64,000 bases of DNA from contig NZ_AP022587.1 of the NCBI RefSeq assembly GCF_010731715.1, positions 558,001 through 622,000 on the forward strand, read 5' to 3'. Position 1 is the stretch's first letter; every line of letters starts with the position of its first letter. A program made the position numbers and the translations under genes. Positions 48,052 to 57,060 of the stretch are shown here, piece by piece. Below the pieces are notes generated by a model, which saw only the letters and a list, made by a program, of their open reading frames with translations, had not been told where the DNA came from and ran no database searches. The stretch is from Mycobacterium stomatepiae (GTDB lineage: Bacteria > Actinomycetota > Actinomycetes > Mycobacteriales > Mycobacteriaceae).

Positions 48052-49254
48052 ATGGGGACCACCAAGGCCCTAGCTCAACCCGTTAGACGCCGCCCGAAGG
48101 ACCGAAAGCAGCAGATTCTGGATCAGGCCGTCGGGCTCTTCATCGACCGGGGTTTCCACTCGGTCAAGTTGGAAGACATCGCCGAGGCGGCGGGAGTCAC
48201 CGCGCGCGCGTTGTACCGCCACTACGACAACAAACAGGCGTTGCTCGCCGAATCGATCCGAACCGGCCAGGATCAGTATCAGATCGCGCGCCGCCTCACC
48301 GCCGGCGAGGCGGAGCCGACACCGCGGCCGCTGAGCGTCGAACTACCCGACCACATCGCCGCGGCCGTCGCATCGCGGTCCCTGGCGGTGTTGTGGCAGC
48401 GCGAGGCGCGTTACCTCAACGAAGCGGACCGCGCCGAGGTGCGGCGCCGCATCAACACGATCGTCGCCGGGATGCGCGACAACGTCGTCCTGGAAGTGCC
48501 GGGCCTGAGCCCGCAGCACGCGGAGCTGCGCGCGTGGGCGGTGGCCAGCACGCTGACCGGCCTGGGGCGGCACAATCTGACGCTTCCTGCCGACCAACTC
48601 AAAGAGCGCCTGTACCAAGCGTGCATGGCCGCGGCGAGGACGCCTCCCGTCGCCGAGCTGACGCCCCTGGATGCCGCGCGCGACGACGGCGATGTGCTGT
48701 TCTCCCGCTACGAAACTCTGCTGGCCGGGGGGGCGCGGCTGTTCCGCGCGCAGGGCTATCCGGCCGTCAGCACCAGTGAGATCAGCAAGGCGGCCGGCAT
48801 CGCGGGTCCGGGTCTCTATCGATCCTTCTCGTCCAAGCAGGCCATCCTGGATACGCTCATCCGCCGGCTCGACGAGTGGTGGAGCCTCGAGTGCATCCGC
48901 GCGGTGCGAACCAACCCTGAAGCCGCACAACGTCTTCGGGGCCTGGTGCAGGGGCATGTCCGGATTAGCTTGGATGCCCCCGACCTTGTTGCCGTTTCGA
49001 TCACCGAACTCCCGCATGCGTCGGCCGAGGTGCGGGACGGGTACTTGAGGAATCAGGCCGACCGCGAAACCGTCTGGATCGAGCAGATCACCGAGTTGGT
49101 CCCGCAGACCTCCGTCGTCGAGGGGCGACTGCTGGTCGCGGCCGCGATCAGCTTTATCGAAGACGTCGCTCGCACATGGCATCTCACCCGATTCGTCGGA
49201 GTGGCCGACGAGCTCACCGCCATTGCGTTGTCGATCCTGACCAGCCGGGCCTGA
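48052..49254 (+). CDS. mce3R: Mce3R, tandem TetR-family repressor
   Basis: 400 aa with two TetR units in one chain: first HTH about residues 17-68 ([39 protein letters not shown]), second about 217-272 ([39 protein letters not shown]). The double architecture and the text match M. tuberculosis Mce3R (Rv1963c, 406 aa), which represses mce3 and the Rv1933c-Rv1941 genes. As a pseudo-dimer it can read a non-palindromic operator, which agrees with the asymmetric CAAGATAC sites here. The inducer is unknown but probably a lipid metabolite. Confidence 0.96.
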   Translation: MGTTKALAQPVRRRPKDRKQQILDQAVGLFIDRGFHSVKLEDIAEAAGVTARALYRHYDNKQALLAESIRTGQDQYQIARRLTAGEAEPTPRPLSVELPDHIAAAVASRSLAVLWQREARYLNEADRAEVRRRINTIVAGMRDNVVLEVPGLSPQHAELRAWAVASTLTGLGRHNLTLPADQLKERLYQACMAAARTPPVAELTPLDAARDDGDVLFSRYETLLAGGARLFRAQGYPAVSTSEISKAAGIAGPGLYRSFSSKQAILDTLIRRLDEWWSLECIRAVRTNPEAAQRLRGLVQGHVRISLDAPDLVAVSITELPHASAEVRDGYLRNQADRETVWIEQITELVPQTSVVEGRLLVAAAISFIEDVARTWHLTRFVGVADELTAIALSILTSRA

Positions 49255-49260
49255 CTGCAC

Positions 49261-50031
49261 TCACCACAGTGCGGCGATGGTGCCACCGTCGGCGATCTGC
49301 GTGGTTCCGGTGATCATCGACGCATCATCGGACAACAGGAACGCCACGATGCTGGCCATCTCCTCCGGTGCGGCCATCCGGCCTTGCAGACGCGCGATCA
49401 TCTGGCCGGCGCCGCCTTCTCCGAGCGTTTGGTCGAATGTCGTCATCGCGATCTGCTGCATCGGGGTGTCGACGAACGCCGGCAACAGCGCGTTGGCGCG
49501 GATGTTGGACGAACGCAGTTCCGCGGCGGTGATGCGACTGAGGTGACTGACGCCGGCCTTGGACATGCCGTATGCCCCGCTGCCGCCCACACCGATGTGG
49601 CCGGCGAGTGACGACACGCTGACGATCGCACCACCGCCTCGCTCGACCATCCTCGGCGCCGCGTGCTTGGTACACAACCATGCACCCCGGAGATTGATCG
49701 CGATGACACGATCGAAGTCCTCGACGGTGGTGTTGAGCAGCGAGGCCATATGAACGACGCCGGCGTTGGCGACGAGTTTGTCCACGCCGCCGAACGTCGC
49801 GACGCAGGCTTCGACCATGCCGATGACCTGTGTCTCGTCACTGACGTCAACCTGGTAACCGATTGCGCCACAGCCGATCTCGGCGGCGGCCGCATCGGCC
49901 GCGGCGCCGTTGATGTCCGCGCACAGCACGCCACAACCCTCGGCGGCGAGTCGCTGCGCCACCGCGAGGCCTATCCCGGCGCCGGCACCGGTGACGATCG
50001 CGGCCTTACCGGCTAGGTCTGGATGGTTCAA
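49261..50031 (-). CDS. melK: MelK, short-chain dehydrogenase (Rv1941-like)
   Basis: 256 aa, the length of Rv1941. Classical SDR: GAGAGIGLAVAQRL cofactor loop, VANAGV, catalytic Ser in VSVSSLAGH and YGMSK. C-terminal TQIADGGTIAAL is typical. Overlaps melJ by 4 nt (ATGA). Last gene of the mel2-type operon, converging on mce3R. Probably oxidises a hydroxyl made by the upstream oxygenases. Confidence 0.92.
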   Translation of the reverse strand: MNHPDLAGKAAIVTGAGAGIGLAVAQRLAAEGCGVLCADINGAAADAAAAEIGCGAIGYQVDVSDETQVIGMVEACVATFGGVDKLVANAGVVHMASLLNTTVEDFDRVIAINLRGAWLCTKHAAPRMVERGGGAIVSVSSLAGHIGVGGSGAYGMSKAGVSHLSRITAAELRSSNIRANALLPAFVDTPMQQIAMTTFDQTLGEGGAGQMIARLQGRMAAPEEMASIVAFLLSDDASMITGTTQIADGGTIAALW

Positions 50032-51098
50032 CCCGCGGCCGCCAGGGCCTGAGTTGCTATGCCGTGCTCACGAATTGCCCCGAACATCACAAGGCCAAAT
50101 CCTGGCATGTCATCGGAGAGTTTGAGGGCATACAGCCCGAGGTCGCGCAGAATCCACGCCACGGTCTCCGGCATCGGGTCACCAACCGCCTCACGCCGGG
50201 TGAACAGGCCGCAGGCTCGCGGCGGTCCGACCGGACGCAGATAGATCACCACGCCGCTGCCCTGGGCCGACATTCGGGCCAGAGCGGTGTTGAGTTCGCC
50301 GCCGCATCGGCACGCTGTCGAGCCGAACACGTCTCCGGTCAGGCACTCGACGTGGACGTGCAGCGGCACCGGCACTCCGGCATCCGCCGAGCCCACGATC
50401 ATCGCCAGGTGCTCGCCACCATCGGTCCCGCGGAAGCCGATGACGCGCGAATCGCCTGCCCAGGTGGGCAGTACTGTCTCGGTCAGCCGGACCGCCTGAG
50501 GTTCGGTCCGGCGCCGGTACGCCACCAGCTCATCGATCGAGACGATGGGCAGCCCGTATTCGACGGCGAACTCGGTCAGTTCGACGCCGCGCGCCATCAG
50601 CGTGGGATGACGCCGCGAGACGATCTCGCACAGCGCGGCCGCGCGAGGCCGTCCGGCGAGGCTGGCGAGATCCACGGCCGCCTCCGCAGCGCCCTGCCGG
50701 CCCAGCACCCCCTCGTCGCCGGCCCGCAACGGGACCACGTGTCCCGGGCGATGGAAATCCGCAGCCGCAGCGCCGCCGGACGCCAGCGCGGCGATCGTGC
50801 GGGCGCGATCCGCCGCCGAGATTCCGGTGCCCGTCCCGCGAACGTCGACGGACACGCAGAGCGCGGTGTTCCGGTGGCACATCGGCGGGAGATTCAATCG
50901 CTCGCATTCGGATTCGGACAGCGCGGCGCACACGTATCCGGAGGTGTGGCGAACCATGAACGCCAGCAGGCGCGGAGTTGCGGTGTCGGCGGCGAAGACA
51001 AGATAGCCGTCGCCGTCCGAATCGCCTCTGACGACCACGGATTGGCCCGCCGCCATCGCCGTGATCGCGCGCAGGACCCGCACGTCGGTGGTTTTCAT
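50028..51098 (-). CDS. ribA1: MelJ/RibA1, GTP cyclohydrolase II-type protein
   Basis: 356 aa (Rv1940 is 353). C-terminal GTP cyclohydrolase II domain with zinc ligands in CLTGDVFGSTACRCGG (C-x10-C-x-C) and GVVIYLRP. The N-terminal part has the 3,4-dihydroxy-2-butanone-4-phosphate synthase fold, but its acidic D-x-x-x-E-N-E-G-D loop reads VRGDSDGDGY, so that activity is probably lost. ATG 51098 has GGGGGAG upstream. Supplies riboflavin precursor, which would suit the flavin-rich mel enzymes. Confidence 0.92.
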   Translation of the reverse strand: MKTTDVRVLRAITAMAAGQSVVVRGDSDGDGYLVFAADTATPRLLAFMVRHTSGYVCAALSESECERLNLPPMCHRNTALCVSVDVRGTGTGISAADRARTIAALASGGAAAADFHRPGHVVPLRAGDEGVLGRQGAAEAAVDLASLAGRPRAAALCEIVSRRHPTLMARGVELTEFAVEYGLPIVSIDELVAYRRRTEPQAVRLTETVLPTWAGDSRVIGFRGTDGGEHLAMIVGSADAGVPVPLHVHVECLTGDVFGSTACRCGGELNTALARMSAQGSGVVIYLRPVGPPRACGLFTRREAVGDPMPETVAWILRDLGLYALKLSDDMPGFGLVMFGAIREHGIATQALAAAG

Positions 51099-51117
51099 GT
51101 GCGCTCCCCCGCCGTTC

Positions 51118-52188
51118 TCACGAAGCCAGTCCGGCCAGGAAATCGAGCAACAACCGGTTGGTCTCCTCCGGCTCTTCCTGCTGAATCCAGTGTTCGACAT
51201 CGGCAATCATGTGGTTCCCGCGGCAATCCGTCATCACCTCGCCGGCGCGCTCGACGGCCTCGGCGCCCCAGGTGGTACCGACGTCGTACTGGCCGCCGAT
51301 GAACAACGCCGGCGGCGTGAGCGGCTTACCTTCCTGATCGGCCAGGTCGTGCCAGTCGTTGTCGATGTTGTGATAGAAGCTCAGCGGCCCGCCGAAGCCG
51401 GAACGCTCGAACTCGCCCGCGTAGAAGTCGACGTCGGCATCGGTGAACCAGACCGGCATCGTCTCCGGATAGATGAAGGCGTCCTTGAGCTTTGCGCCCT
51501 CGGCCATGCAGAGCGGGCCGGCGCGGATCACGTCGATCGGGTCCATCGACGCCAGGTCCACGCCCGCGTCGACAGCCGCCTTGGTGGCGGCCATCATCCC
51601 CTCGCCGGAGACCGTGTAGGTCAACCCCAGCAGCCAGCCGCGCACGTCCTCCTCGATTTCGGCGATGATCCCATCCTGCGCGGAGAAGTAGTCCTGATAC
51701 CAGATCCGGCCTTCGCCCGCGAGCTCGATGTGATAGTCGTTGGGGCGGTGCTCGCCGAAGGGGCTGCCCGGCAGCCCGATCACGCCGCGACCCGCGAACG
51801 GAACGCTGATCCCGACCACCCCGGCGCACCTGTCCGGGTGCAGCCACGCAAAGGTCCACGCGACGGGTGCACCCCAGTCATGACCGATGACGATCGCCTT
51901 ATCCGCACCGTAGGCGTCGAGGACACCGAGTACGTCGCCGACCAATTCCTTGATGCGGTACGCCGATTGGACCCGGTATTTCGACGACTGTCCGTAGCCG
52001 CGCTGGTCGATCGCCACCACGCGATAGCCCGCGGCGGCGATTACCGGGATCTGATGACGCCACGAGTACCAGGACTCCGGAAACCCGTGCAGCAGCACGA
52101 CCAGCGGGCCTTCCGGGCTGGAGGGGCCGTCTTCGACGGCATGAATGCGCGTGCCCCGACAGTCCAAAAACCGGTGAACCTGCGACAT
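51118..52188 (-). CDS. ephB: MelH/EphB epoxide hydrolase
   Basis: 356 aa, same length and catalytic numbering as M. tuberculosis EphB (Rv1938): nucleophile Asp104 in IGHDWGAP, catalytic His333 (DVEHWIQQ), HGFPES oxyanion motif, cap Tyr residues. Hydrolyses epoxides to diols. In M. tuberculosis this locus contributes to resistance to oxidative stress and to lipid metabolism. Follows melG on the operon. Confidence 0.95.
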   Translation of the reverse strand: MSQVHRFLDCRGTRIHAVEDGPSSPEGPLVVLLHGFPESWYSWRHQIPVIAAAGYRVVAIDQRGYGQSSKYRVQSAYRIKELVGDVLGVLDAYGADKAIVIGHDWGAPVAWTFAWLHPDRCAGVVGISVPFAGRGVIGLPGSPFGEHRPNDYHIELAGEGRIWYQDYFSAQDGIIAEIEEDVRGWLLGLTYTVSGEGMMAATKAAVDAGVDLASMDPIDVIRAGPLCMAEGAKLKDAFIYPETMPVWFTDADVDFYAGEFERSGFGGPLSFYHNIDNDWHDLADQEGKPLTPPALFIGGQYDVGTTWGAEAVERAGEVMTDCRGNHMIADVEHWIQQEEPEETNRLLLDFLAGLAS

Positions 52189-52212
52189 CGTCTTCGCCTT
52201 TCTGGTCGAGTG

Positions 52213-54747
52213 CTAGAGAGTTCGGCCCGGCACCGAACCGCCAACGGCCACCAGCCGTTCCGCGGTATCGGCGACCGGTACCGTCCGATTTTCAAAGTTG
52301 CGGGCGATCAGCGTCTTCTGTCCCGACAGCCTGGTCCGCGCCCATTTGCCGATTACGCGGCCGGCAACCCCGGGCGTCATCAGCGCCAGGGGCGGCTTGA
52401 CGAGATGGACGACCGCCAAGAACTCGCGATAGGTGTCGAGATCGTCGTGCACCAATTCCATCAGGCGATCCATGTACCAGGTGAGGATGCGGAAGTAGAA
52501 GGGACGCTTCTTGTGGACGTCTTTCATCCAGTCGAAGCGCAGATTCTGTTCGCGGATGACAAACGACGCCGTGCCGGCCATCTTTGCGATCGATTTGTAG
52601 TAGCGGCGCGGCAGGTCGTGGTGGCTCGGACCATATTTGCCCAGTAGCACCTGCATCTCCCGAACTTCCTTGAGCGCCAGGCTCATACCCAAGCCGGACA
52701 CCGGGTCGGCACTGGTGTACGCGTCGCCCACGGCTAGCAGCGCGCGCGGCAGGTGGCGTTTGCGCTCGTAGTGCAACCAGAGCATGTTCGGATAGCGGAA
52801 GTTGTAAATCGGCGAGGCTGGTTCCAGCCCGTCGATGTTCTCTCCCACCACCGGCGAGGGCATCAGGCTGGCGAATTCACGGAATTCCCGGGCGGTGCGT
52901 GGCGGTGAGTAACAGTTGTACGCCACCAGGGAGGTCGACAGGATGGTGCGCGAGCTGTCGGTGTAGTACTGCGCGGCGTAGGTGTCCTCGAAGGGGCGGT
53001 ACGCGTAGCAGATCACCATGACCTTGTCCTGCCACTGCCGGTCCGGTGGAACCCGGTGCTGCATCGTCGAGTAGAAGCAGTTGATGATGTCCTGCTCGAC
53101 CTCGGGGGCTCCGATGCCGATGCGATCCAAGAAATCCGGCACGCGGGTGTTCTTGCCCGATGCGTCGACCACGAACTCGGCCGGTACCACCTCGAAATCG
53201 CCGTCCTTGCCGACGGACACCCCGACGATGGCGTTGTTCGCGCGGTCGTAGACGAGGTCGTCGACCTCCGACTCGTAGCGGAAGTCGATCCGGGGCTCGT
53301 CGTCGAGGCGGCGCCGTACACACCACTCGAGCAACGGCCTTCCGGCACAGATGATTTCGATATCGCTGGTGCCGGGCTTCTTCCAGCTTCCACCCAACCG
53401 GATTCGGTACTGCGCGGCCATGTCGACTTTGAACGCGCCCTCGCGGACCATGTCGTCGACGATGCCGGGGAAGAAACGTTCCAACTCGATCTGGCCGGCG
53501 GTCAGCAGGTGGTGCAGGTGCCAGCCCTGCGCGGCTCCGGGCCTGCCCTCGCGGCGACGATGCGGATCGTCCTTTTCGAGGACGATGACCCGGTCGAAAG
53601 TCTCGGTGAGCACCTTCGCCGCCGCGATGCCCGCAATGCTGCCGCCGATCACCACGGCGGTCCTGCGACCGCGCCTGCGCAACTCGGCGATGTCGATGCT
53701 CGCGGGATCGAGGTGAACCGGATTGCGCCGCCGCGCTGCCCCGCTCGGGACGAACTTCTCGTAGTAGAGTCCGACCCGATGAAACCCGTTGTTGTCCAAC
53801 CATGTTCGGGTTGCTTCGACCATCGGGGCCGGACCGCACAGATACACGTCGGCGTCGCCGCCGGACAGCATTCCCTCGCTCAGGAGATCCGTGACCAGGC
53901 CGGTCGGTCCACGCCATTCGGCGTTCGGGTGTGCGACGATAACGTGCACCTCCACCGCCGTCACCCGGTCGGCCAGCGCCTTGAGTTCGTCGAGCTTGCA
54001 CAGGTCTTCGCTGGAGGTCACGCCGTAGAGCAGGTAGACGCGGTGGGCGGTATCGGCGCTCAGGCTCTCGGCCATCGCCAGGATCGCCGATAAACCCGTG
54101 CCGCCCGCGACCAGGATCACCGGCCGGACCACCGGGCGCAGACCAAAGTTGCCCTTGCTGCATCGCAGGGCGATGTGGTCACCGGGCCTGGCGCGTTCGC
54201 GCAGGTAGTTCGACATCACCCCGTCCGGTAGCAGCCGGACGATGAACTCCAGGTCACCACTGCCGTCGGCGGGATGCGCGTAGGAGTAGTTGCGCCAGGT
54301 ATTAGTGCCGGGCACCTGCAGCTGGGCGAACTGCCCCGCCTGGTAGTGCAGCGCACCGGTCTTCGACGAGACCTTCACCCGTAGCACCGCGGTAGTGGCC
54401 GACAACAAATCGACCCCGGTCACCACGCCGTCACAGGCAACCAGCAGTGCCGCGTTGTCGTCGGCCGGGTACTGCAGTTCGATCCGGCAATCGGAGGTGG
54501 CAAACGTCTGACAGGTGAGTATCTTTCGCGCGTCCCGCTCCACGTCGGACAGGCCTTCGGTGCGGCCCATCTCGTACTGTCCGGCGGTGCAGGTGGCCAC
54601 ACACGTGCCACAGATTCCGCTTTGGCATTCGCTGACGATGGCCACGCCGTGTTCCTCGGCGGCATCCAGCACGGTCTGGTCCGGCCGCACCGGCATCGTC
54701 TTGTGCGTTCCGTCCGAATACCCTACGGTGACTTCGCGATCCGCCAT
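52213..54747 (-). CDS. melG: MelG, ferredoxin-reductase/FAD-oxygenase fusion (Rv1937-like)
   Basis: 844 aa from ATG 54747 (GAAAGGGCGAG upstream). Domain order: plant-type [2Fe-2S] ferredoxin, ligands Cys41, Cys46, Cys49, Cys79; FAD/NAD reductase about 100-345 (RNYSYAHPADGSG for FAD, VAGGTGLSAILAMAE for NAD); then from about 360 a second FAD-binding monooxygenase-like domain (TAVVIGGSIAGIAAAKVLTE, GDAYTSADPVSGLGMSLALK). So it feeds electrons from NADH to a hydroxylase/oxidase in one chain. Same layout as Rv1937 (839 aa). Confidence 0.93.
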   Translation of the reverse strand: MADREVTVGYSDGTHKTMPVRPDQTVLDAAEEHGVAIVSECQSGICGTCVATCTAGQYEMGRTEGLSDVERDARKILTCQTFATSDCRIELQYPADDNAALLVACDGVVTGVDLLSATTAVLRVKVSSKTGALHYQAGQFAQLQVPGTNTWRNYSYAHPADGSGDLEFIVRLLPDGVMSNYLRERARPGDHIALRCSKGNFGLRPVVRPVILVAGGTGLSAILAMAESLSADTAHRVYLLYGVTSSEDLCKLDELKALADRVTAVEVHVIVAHPNAEWRGPTGLVTDLLSEGMLSGGDADVYLCGPAPMVEATRTWLDNNGFHRVGLYYEKFVPSGAARRRNPVHLDPASIDIAELRRRGRRTAVVIGGSIAGIAAAKVLTETFDRVIVLEKDDPHRRREGRPGAAQGWHLHHLLTAGQIELERFFPGIVDDMVREGAFKVDMAAQYRIRLGGSWKKPGTSDIEIICAGRPLLEWCVRRRLDDEPRIDFRYESEVDDLVYDRANNAIVGVSVGKDGDFEVVPAEFVVDASGKNTRVPDFLDRIGIGAPEVEQDIINCFYSTMQHRVPPDRQWQDKVMVICYAYRPFEDTYAAQYYTDSSRTILSTSLVAYNCYSPPRTAREFREFASLMPSPVVGENIDGLEPASPIYNFRYPNMLWLHYERKRHLPRALLAVGDAYTSADPVSGLGMSLALKEVREMQVLLGKYGPSHHDLPRRYYKSIAKMAGTASFVIREQNLRFDWMKDVHKKRPFYFRILTWYMDRLMELVHDDLDTYREFLAVVHLVKPPLALMTPGVAGRVIGKWARTRLSGQKTLIARNFENRTVPVADTAERLVAVGGSVPGRTL

Positions 54748-54770
54748 TGGCTCGCCCTTTCCCCGACCCG

Positions 54771-55881
54771 CTAGACGATCGCAGCTACGGGTTTCTTGGC
54801 AATACGCGCGCTGAGTCGGGGCATCACTTCTTCGGCCAGCAGCCGCAGTGATTCCTTCCACGGCCCTGGGTTCTCGCTGTAGTCGAACCCGAGCACCAGC
54901 AGGTGACCGAACCCGCCCACCTGGTCATAGGTGGCTTCGAGTTTGTCGACCACGGTCTCCACCGAGCCGACGACGAAGGTGTTTTCGGCCAGGTATTCCG
55001 GTGTCACGTCGTCGTCGGGCACCGAGGGGTTGTGCTTGTAGAACTTCGTCATGCCGAACATGCGGAACGTCGGCAGCACGTACTCACGCATGTTGCGACC
55101 CATCGTGCCGTCGACCGCGTAGCGGAAGGCCTGCTCGTCGGTCTCGGCGACGAGAACCTCACGCACCAACCGCCAATCGCGGCGATCGGGAGTCCGGCCA
55201 CTGCGCTCCGCGCCTTCGAGCACCGCATCCCAGTGTGTCGCGACGTATTCGGTGTTGAGGTCGAGGCTCATCGGTAGGTAGCCGCGCTCCCCCGCCAGCT
55301 TGAGCGTTTCAGAGCCCGCACTGAATCCGGTCACGCCAATCGGCGGATGCGGCTTCTGGAACGGCTTGATGTGACGCTTCATCAGCCCCTCGAACATCGG
55401 CGCGATCCCGTTGGCGTTCCAGTACTTTCCGCGGTGTTCCCAGGGCTCGTCTTCGGTCCAGATGCGCAACATGATTTCGAGAGCTTCCCGAGTCATCTCG
55501 CGATGCTCGCCGTTTTTTTCCGTCCACGTCGTACAGTGCCCAGTCGCCCGGGATTCCACTGGCTCCCACGCCCAGCATGAATCGGCCTTGGGCGAGGTGG
55601 TCGAAATAGGCGACCCGATGGGCTAATTCGACCGGGTGGTGGTACGGCAGCAGATGTGCGCCGGGCGCCAGCTTGATGTTCTTGGTCCGCAGCAGTGCCT
55701 GCGCCAACAGCAGGTCGGGGGCGCAGATCGGCTCCCAGGGCACGGTGAAATGTTCCCCGACCCACGCCTCGACATACCCGAGCTGGTCGGCCAGTTCGAT
55801 CATGTCGAGGTCCCACTGAGTGGCGTCGTAGAGGCTGCGCTCCGGTGGATGAGCCGGCATCAGGAACATTCCGATCTCCAT
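54771..55881 (-). pseudogene. melF: MelF, LLM-class monooxygenase broken by a frameshift
   Basis: ATG 55881 (MEIGMFLMPAHPPERSLYDA) with GGAAGGG upstream begins a luciferase-like monooxygenase matching Rv1936 (369 aa). After GDWALYDVDG the frame is lost at an A7 run (T7 on plus strand, 55513-55519); with A6 it continues KNGEHREMTREALEIMLRIW and ends KKPVAAIV, giving 369 aa. All LLM features are intact on either side (WVGEHFTVPWEP; GVTGFSAGSETLKLAGERG). Either an assembly indel or a genuine inactivation of the first gene of the operon. Confidence 0.9.
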
Positions 55882-56103
55882 GGGGCAACCCTTCCGTTTA
55901 CTCGTTAGCCGCGTGCCTGCTGCTGTAGGTATACCACAGTAGTAGCAAGATACTTCGCAACACACAAGAGCCAATTTGCATGGGACGTTACCCGCGATAT
56001 GACCCTGATCGCGCGTATTGGCTATGGACATCATGGCGGAGTGCCGCGTAACCTCGCACAGGTCACCCGTTCGAGCGCGCGGCGAGCGGTAAAAGGAGGC
56101 GCC
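55882..56103. other. melF/echA13 divergent promoter region
   Basis: 222 bp between divergent operons. It holds the third CAAGATAC box and the block shared with the mce3 promoter (see separate site). An ATG at 55999 in frame with echA13 is not used, as explained there. Confidence 0.7.
55946..56070 (+). promoter_or_regulatory. Candidate Mce3R operator at melF/echA13 (site 3)
   Basis: CAAGATAC (55946-55953), preceded by AGTAGTAG, and the 58-nt block 56013-56070 starting GCGTATTGGCTATGGA, 48/58 identical to site 1. The distance from box to block is identical in sites 1 and 3 (82 nt from the first C to the GG of CTATGG). Known Mce3R targets in M. tuberculosis include these very genes. Confidence 0.65.
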
Positions 56104-57045
56104 ATGAACGTCAACGGACTCCGTCCGGCCGATCGCCGGGAGAGTTCCGGGCCGCAATTCGACTTCATCGGATACGAGACACTCGACGAGGGTCGGATCG
56201 CGGCGATCACCCTGGATCGCCCGAAGCAACGCAATGCGCAGACGCGCGGAATGCTGGTCGAGCTGGACGCCGCCTTCGGCCTGGCCGAGGCCGATGACAC
56301 GGTGCGGGTCGTGATCCTGCGCGCGGCGGGTCCCGCCTTCTCGGCGGGTCACGACCTCGGGTCCGCGGACGATGTGCGGGAACGGACACTCGGCCCGGAC
56401 CAACACCCCACGTATCAGTGCAACGGAGGCACGTTCGGCGGGGTGGAGTCACGCAATCGTCAGGAGTGGCACTACTACTTCGAAAACACGAAGCGGTGGC
56501 GCAACCTGCGCAAGATCACCATCGCTTCGGTGCACGGCACGGTCCTGTCGGCCGGCCTGATGCTGGCCTGGTGCTGTGACCTGATCCTGGCGAGCGAGGA
56601 CACCGTGTTCGCCGACGTGGTGGGCACGCGGCTGGGCATGTGCGGGGTGGAGTACTTCGGCCATCCGTGGGAGTTCGGCCCGCGCAAGGCGAAGGAACTG
56701 CTGCTCACCGGCGACTGCATCGGCGCGGACGAAGCGCACGCACTGGGGATGGTCAGCAAGGTGTTTCCGGCTGAGGAATTACGCTCTAGCACAATTGAAT
56801 TCGCTCGACGAATCGCCAAGGTGCCCACGATGGCGGCGCTGCTCATCAAGGAGTCGGTGAACCAAACCGTCGACGCGATGGGCTTTACCACCGCGCTGGA
56901 CGGTTGCTTCAAGATCCACCAGCTCAATCACGCGCACTGGGGTGAAGTCACCGGTGGCAAGTTGTCGTATGGGACGGTCGAGTACGGACTCGACGACTGG
57001 CGCGCCGCCCCCGAAATCCTGCCCGCGACCAAGCACCGACCCTGA
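56104..57045 (+). CDS. echA13: EchA13 enoyl-CoA hydratase
   Basis: 313 aa, close to Rv1935c (318). Crotonase fold: ITLDRPKQRNAQT, oxyanion loop AFSAGHDLG, and VLSAGLMLAWCCDLILASED, TRLGMCGVEYFGH. Hydrates enoyl-CoA in beta-oxidation-like breakdown. ATG 56104 with an ideal AAAAGGAGGC is chosen; the in-frame ATG 55999 has no such site and lies in operator DNA. First gene of the echA13-fadE17-fadE18-fadD operon. Confidence 0.93.
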   Translation: MNVNGLRPADRRESSGPQFDFIGYETLDEGRIAAITLDRPKQRNAQTRGMLVELDAAFGLAEADDTVRVVILRAAGPAFSAGHDLGSADDVRERTLGPDQHPTYQCNGGTFGGVESRNRQEWHYYFENTKRWRNLRKITIASVHGTVLSAGLMLAWCCDLILASEDTVFADVVGTRLGMCGVEYFGHPWEFGPRKAKELLLTGDCIGADEAHALGMVSKVFPAEELRSSTIEFARRIAKVPTMAALLIKESVNQTVDAMGFTTALDGCFKIHQLNHAHWGEVTGGKLSYGTVEYGLDDWRAAPEILPATKHRP

Positions 57046-57060
57046 GTCCGGACGCCATTC

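Noticed and set aside
55940..55962. KstR2 site (AGCAAG...CTTGCT type) at the melF/echA13 promoter
   Set aside because: Only one half fits, and the other two CAAGATAC sites do not resemble it; Mce3R is the better candidate.
55999..56103. Longer EchA13 starting at ATG 55999
   Set aside because: The extension falls in the candidate operator; ATG 56104 has an ideal ribosome-binding site and gives the usual length.
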